DNA of 9,326 nucleotides from the NCBI GenBank assembly GCA_015494245.1, contig WGBN01000250.1, positions 1 to 9,326 on the forward strand. Reading direction: 5' to 3'. Source of the stretch: Saprospiraceae bacterium (lineage in GTDB: Bacteria > Bacteroidota > Bacteroidia > Chitinophagales > Saprospiraceae). Made by a program: the position numbers and the translations under genes. Below, one piece after another: positions 7,569-9,326 of this stretch. Positions within the stretch are counted from its first letter, which is position 1. The number at the start of each line of letters is the position of its first letter. A model generated the notes under the pieces. It made no database searches. It had not been told where the DNA came from and saw only the letters and a list, made by a program, of their open reading frames with translations.

Positions 7569-7667
7569 TCTCGCAAAGACGCTAAGACGCTAAGACGCTA
7601 AGGTTCTTCCTTTGCGACTTTGCAGCCCTTCGGCTCCGCTCAGGGCAACGCTTTGCGAGAGTTTTTT
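7569..7667. repeat. Composite palindromic intergenic repeat (REP/MITE-like), possibly also a terminator
   Basis: TCTCGCAAAG (7569-7578) and CTTTGCGAGA (7651-7660) are a perfect 10-bp terminal inverted repeat enclosing 72 bases. Inside are three tandem ACGCTAAG units, then inverted CTTTGCGA (7610-7617) and CTTTGCAG (7618-7625), then GCCCT (7625-7629) ... AGGGC (7642-7646), which can form an inner hairpin. G and six T (7661-7667) follow the right arm, so the folded RNA could act as a terminator for the receptor gene that ends at 7545. No transposase or clear target-site duplication is visible. The frame across it on the minus strand looks spurious. Confidence 0.55.
7579..7602 (+). repeat. Three perfect tandem copies of ACGCTAAG
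   Basis: ACGCTAAG occurs three times without interruption at 7579-7586, 7587-7594 and 7595-7602. A related unit, TCGCAAAG (7571-7578), comes immediately before, making four 8-base units in phase. The same unit appears inverted to the right (7610-7617 and 7651-7658). The 8-base period is non-coding here. Confidence 0.8.
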
Positions 7668-7716
7668 GCTCACAAAATCGAGAGAGACTTTTTAAGGAGA
7701 CCCTAAGTGAAAGCTG

Positions 7717-7747
7717 TTTGCCAAATACCTCTTTTTTCGTTTCTTTG
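7717..7747 (+). promoter_or_regulatory. Probable promoter for the lipoprotein gene
   Basis: TTTG at 7717-7720, 19 bases, then TTTCTTTG at 7740-7747, one mismatch from the Bacteroidota TAnnTTTG box. Transcription would start near 7752, leaving a leader of about 66 bases before the ATG at 7818. Motif-based only. Confidence 0.3.
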
Positions 7748-7772
7748 CCACAGCAAAGCATATCAAATATGC
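7743..7772. repeat. Two adjacent small perfect inverted repeats upstream of the lipoprotein gene
   Basis: CTTTGC (7743-7748) and GCAAAG (7753-7758) pair across four bases. GCATAT (7758-7763) and ATATGC (7767-7772) pair across three, sharing G7758. They sit on the predicted -7 box and at the beginning of the leader. They may be an operator or leader hairpins, but 6-bp stems are weak evidence. Confidence 0.3.
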
Positions 7773-7817
7773 CTCTCATAAGCGTTAACCTCTTTTATCA
7801 ACTCTAAATCAATTTGT

Positions 7818-8561
7818 ATGAATCGTCTCTTAATGGTTGCCCTGCTTGCAACCTTTCTCTTCACAGGGTGCATAGACATCGTTGAAGAGCTTTACCTCAA
7901 TGCCGACGGCTCCGGCACCTACACCATCACCACAGACATGAGCGCTTTCATGAGCCAGGAAATGAAAGACCTCATGAATGCCGGAGAAGAAAATGGCGAG
8001 GAGCAAGAACAGGAAGAAGAACCTCCCATCGAAATAGACTCCGTACTCATGCTCAAAGATTTGAATCCCGAAGCTTTTGCTGCGCTCGAACGCCCGGAAG
8101 TCTTCAAGACAGCAAGCATGCATCTGATTATGAGCGACTCCCAGGAGAAGATGATCATCACGTATCAACTGGATTTCGAAAACATTGACGACATCAACTA
8201 CTTCCGCCAGCACCTTTCAGCTTTCTCAGAAGATGAAGAAATGGGCATGGCCTCGGGAGGAGGAATGCTCCCAAGCGTAGATGCCAACCTCTTTGACATG
8301 AAAGGCAAGAAAACCTTAATCCGCTATGCCGCCGAAAACAGCGGGCAGGAAGAACTCAGCGAAGAAGACCTCTCCATGATGGAAATGATGTTTAGCGATG
8401 GCACTTACAAAACCATCTACCACTTTCCGGGCAAGGTCAAGTCAACGACCATTCCCGATGCCAAAATCGAAGGGAATACGCTGAGCCTGGAAGTGCCCGT
8501 ATTAGACGTGATGAAGGGCGAAGCCAAATTGGATGGCTCCATCAAATTCAAAAGGCATTAA
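7818..8561 (+). CDS. Lipoprotein of uncertain family, acidic and Met-rich, possibly LppM-like
   Basis: A 247-residue protein with a clear lipoprotein signal peptide: MNRLL, a hydrophobic core, and lipobox LFTGC with Cys18 as the lipidated residue. The mature N-terminus (IDIVEE) is acidic, which in Bacteroidota can favour surface export, though the match to known export signals is loose. The mature part opens with EELYLNADGSGTYTITTDMS, resembling small envelope lipoproteins whose domain starts with a strand, a DGSG turn and another strand (LppM / DUF3153-like). This is a resemblance only. Near the end, YHFPGKVKSTTIPDAKIEGN followed by LEVPVLDVM looks like the closing strands of the same kind of domain. 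Residues 57-68 are almost all Glu/Gln, and SMMEMM lies near 188-193. The function is not known. The gene is preceded by a repeat-bearing spacer and followed after 57 bases by an aldo/keto reductase, with no evident functional link. Confidence 0.75.
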   Translation: MNRLLMVALLATFLFTGCIDIVEELYLNADGSGTYTITTDMSAFMSQEMKDLMNAGEENGEEQEQEEEPPIEIDSVLMLKDLNPEAFAALERPEVFKTASMHLIMSDSQEKMIITYQLDFENIDDINYFRQHLSAFSEDEEMGMASGGGMLPSVDANLFDMKGKKTLIRYAAENSGQEELSEEDLSMMEMMFSDGTYKTIYHFPGKVKSTTIPDAKIEGNTLSLEVPVLDVMKGEAKLDGSIKFKRH

Positions 8562-8571
8562 AAGTACTCGT

Positions 8572-8601
8572 TGTATTGCGGGGCAGTGCCCCGCAATTAC
8601 A
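8572..8601. repeat. Perfect GC-rich palindrome between lipoprotein and aldo/keto reductase genes
   Basis: ATTGCGGGGC (8575-8584), loop AGT, GCCCCGCAAT (8588-8597) form a perfect 10-bp stem. Allowing one bulged T (8598), TGT (8572-8574) pairs with ACA (8599-8601), giving 13 bp. It starts 10 bases after the stop at 8561 and ends 17 bases before the ATG at 8619. No T-run follows, so it is not a standard intrinsic terminator. It resembles REP-type palindromes and could stabilise the upstream mRNA end or limit translation of the reductase. Confidence 0.65.
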
Positions 8602-8618
8602 GCATGAAAAACAGGTCT

Positions 8619-9326
8619 ATGGAATACCGCTACCTCGGAAAATCCGGTCTGCAAGTCAGTGCCTTTTCACTGGGTTCCTGGCTCACTTTTGGCAAGCAAA
8701 TCGGCGATGACGTGGCCGAACAATTGATGATTACGGCCTATGAAGCCGGCGTCAACTTTTTTGACAATGCCGAGATCTATGCCCGCGGCGAGTCAGAACG
8801 CGTCATGGGGCGCATCCTGAAAAAAATGAATTGGCCGCGCTCCTCCTATCTCGTTTCCAGCAAAGTCTTTTTTGGCTATGAAGACGACCTGCCCAATCAA
8901 CGGGGCCTGAGTCGCAAACACATTTTCGAAGCCTGCGATGCTGCCCTTCAACGCCTGCAGGTCGAATATCTCGACCTCTACTTCTGTCATCGCCCCGACC
9001 CGCACACACCCATTGAGGAGACGGTCTGGGCCATGAATGACTTGTTGCGGCAGGGCAAAATCTTCTATTGGGGCACCTCCGAATGGTCCGCCCAGGAAAT
9101 CATGGAAGCACACATGGTCGCCCGCCAATACAACCTCATCGGGCCGGTCATGGAACAACCTCAGTACAACCTCTTCCACCGCAAGCGGGTCGAAGAAGAG
9201 TACAAGCGCATTTACGAAAGCACAGGCCTGGGTCTGACCATCTGGTCGCCTCTCGCTTCCGGAACGCTCACCCCCAAATACCTCAAAGGCATGCCCGGCG
9301 AACTGACACGCCTGCAAATGGAGAAC
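8619..9326 (+). CDS. Aldo/keto reductase, Kv-beta/YghZ-like (AKR6-type), 3'-truncated by window end
   Basis: The first 236 residues of an NADPH-dependent oxidoreductase that reduces aldehydes or ketones in the cytoplasm; the frame is open to the window edge with no stop. Family signatures are MEYRYLGKSGLQVS at the start, LGSW...TFG, GVNFFDNAEIYARGESE (44-60), and SSKVFFG. The catalytic tetrad is complete: Asp49, Tyr54, Lys82 and His124 (FCHRPD). Later come WGTSEWS, EQPQYN and WSPLASGTLT, the cofactor-binding region. The match to the voltage-gated K+ channel beta-subunit-like class is strong, but bacterial members are usually stand-alone enzymes and the natural substrate is not predictable. 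The start at 8619 fits the family N-terminus; an in-frame ATG at 8604 would add MKNRS and lies directly against the palindrome at 8572-8601. About a quarter to a third of the protein is probably missing beyond 9326. Confidence 0.9.
   Translation, partial: MEYRYLGKSGLQVSAFSLGSWLTFGKQIGDDVAEQLMITAYEAGVNFFDNAEIYARGESERVMGRILKKMNWPRSSYLVSSKVFFGYEDDLPNQRGLSRKHIFEACDAALQRLQVEYLDLYFCHRPDPHTPIEETVWAMNDLLRQGKIFYWGTSEWSAQEIMEAHMVARQYNLIGPVMEQPQYNLFHRKRVEEEYKRIYESTGLGLTIWSPLASGTLTPKYLKGMPGELTRLQMEN

Noticed and set aside
7569..7660. CRISPR-like array
   Set aside because: The tandem units are 8 bases with no spacers and no cas genes nearby; the structure is an inverted-repeat element.
7582..7779. 65-residue minus-strand frame
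   Set aside because: It runs through the tandem and palindromic repeats; its CPERSRR peptide is a sign of a translated intergenic repeat rather than a real protein.
8793..9317. 174-residue minus-strand frame
   Set aside because: It lies antisense to the aldo/keto reductase, whose catalytic tetrad and cofactor motifs are intact on the + strand.

Overview
The window looks like chromosomal DNA from a free-living member of the Bacteroidota, most likely the Saprospiria/Lewinella side of the phylum. That placement is inferred from protein style, not from a marker gene. The clearest signs are a giant secreted protein ending in a gliding-motility-type (CHU_C, type IX secretion type B) sorting domain, a TonB-dependent receptor with the Bacteroidota-style N-terminal carboxypeptidase-regulatory-like domain, promoter-like motifs of the TTTG / TAnnTTTG kind, and starts without an obvious Shine-Dalgarno sequence. 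No RNA gene, CRISPR array, transposase, phage gene or integrase was seen.

Layout, all genes on the + strand: (1) 123-533, a small c-type cytochrome that is probably a lipoprotein; (2) 646-5124, a 1492-residue surface/secreted protein with an N-terminal ANDDC-type domain, a CUB domain, a choice-of-anchor L domain, a Calx-beta-like domain, nine roughly 80-residue Ig/PKD-like repeats and a C-terminal type IX sorting domain; (3) 5263-7545, a 760-residue TonB-dependent outer-membrane receptor; (4) 7818-8561, a 247-residue lipoprotein of uncertain family; (5) 8619 to the window end, the first 236 residues of a Kv-beta-like aldo/keto reductase, cut by the window edge. Bases 1-86 show no convincing gene.

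The genes do not form an obvious pathway. A strong intrinsic terminator separates genes 2 and 3, and a 272-base repeat-bearing spacer separates genes 3 and 4. Only genes 4 and 5 are close enough (57 bases) for read-through to be likely. The common theme is the cell envelope: a periplasm-facing haem protein, an exported adhesin-like protein, an outer-membrane transporter and a lipoprotein.

I found no convincing new multi-gene system. The least ordinary material is in the spacers. Three of the four intergenic regions carry a different perfect palindromic element: 5151-5191, 7569-7660 and 8572-8601. The middle one is a composite of oppositely oriented 8-base units plus a motif that resembles a widely dispersed bacterial repeat. 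These look like members of dispersed REP/MITE-like repeat families, but this can only be confirmed on the whole genome.
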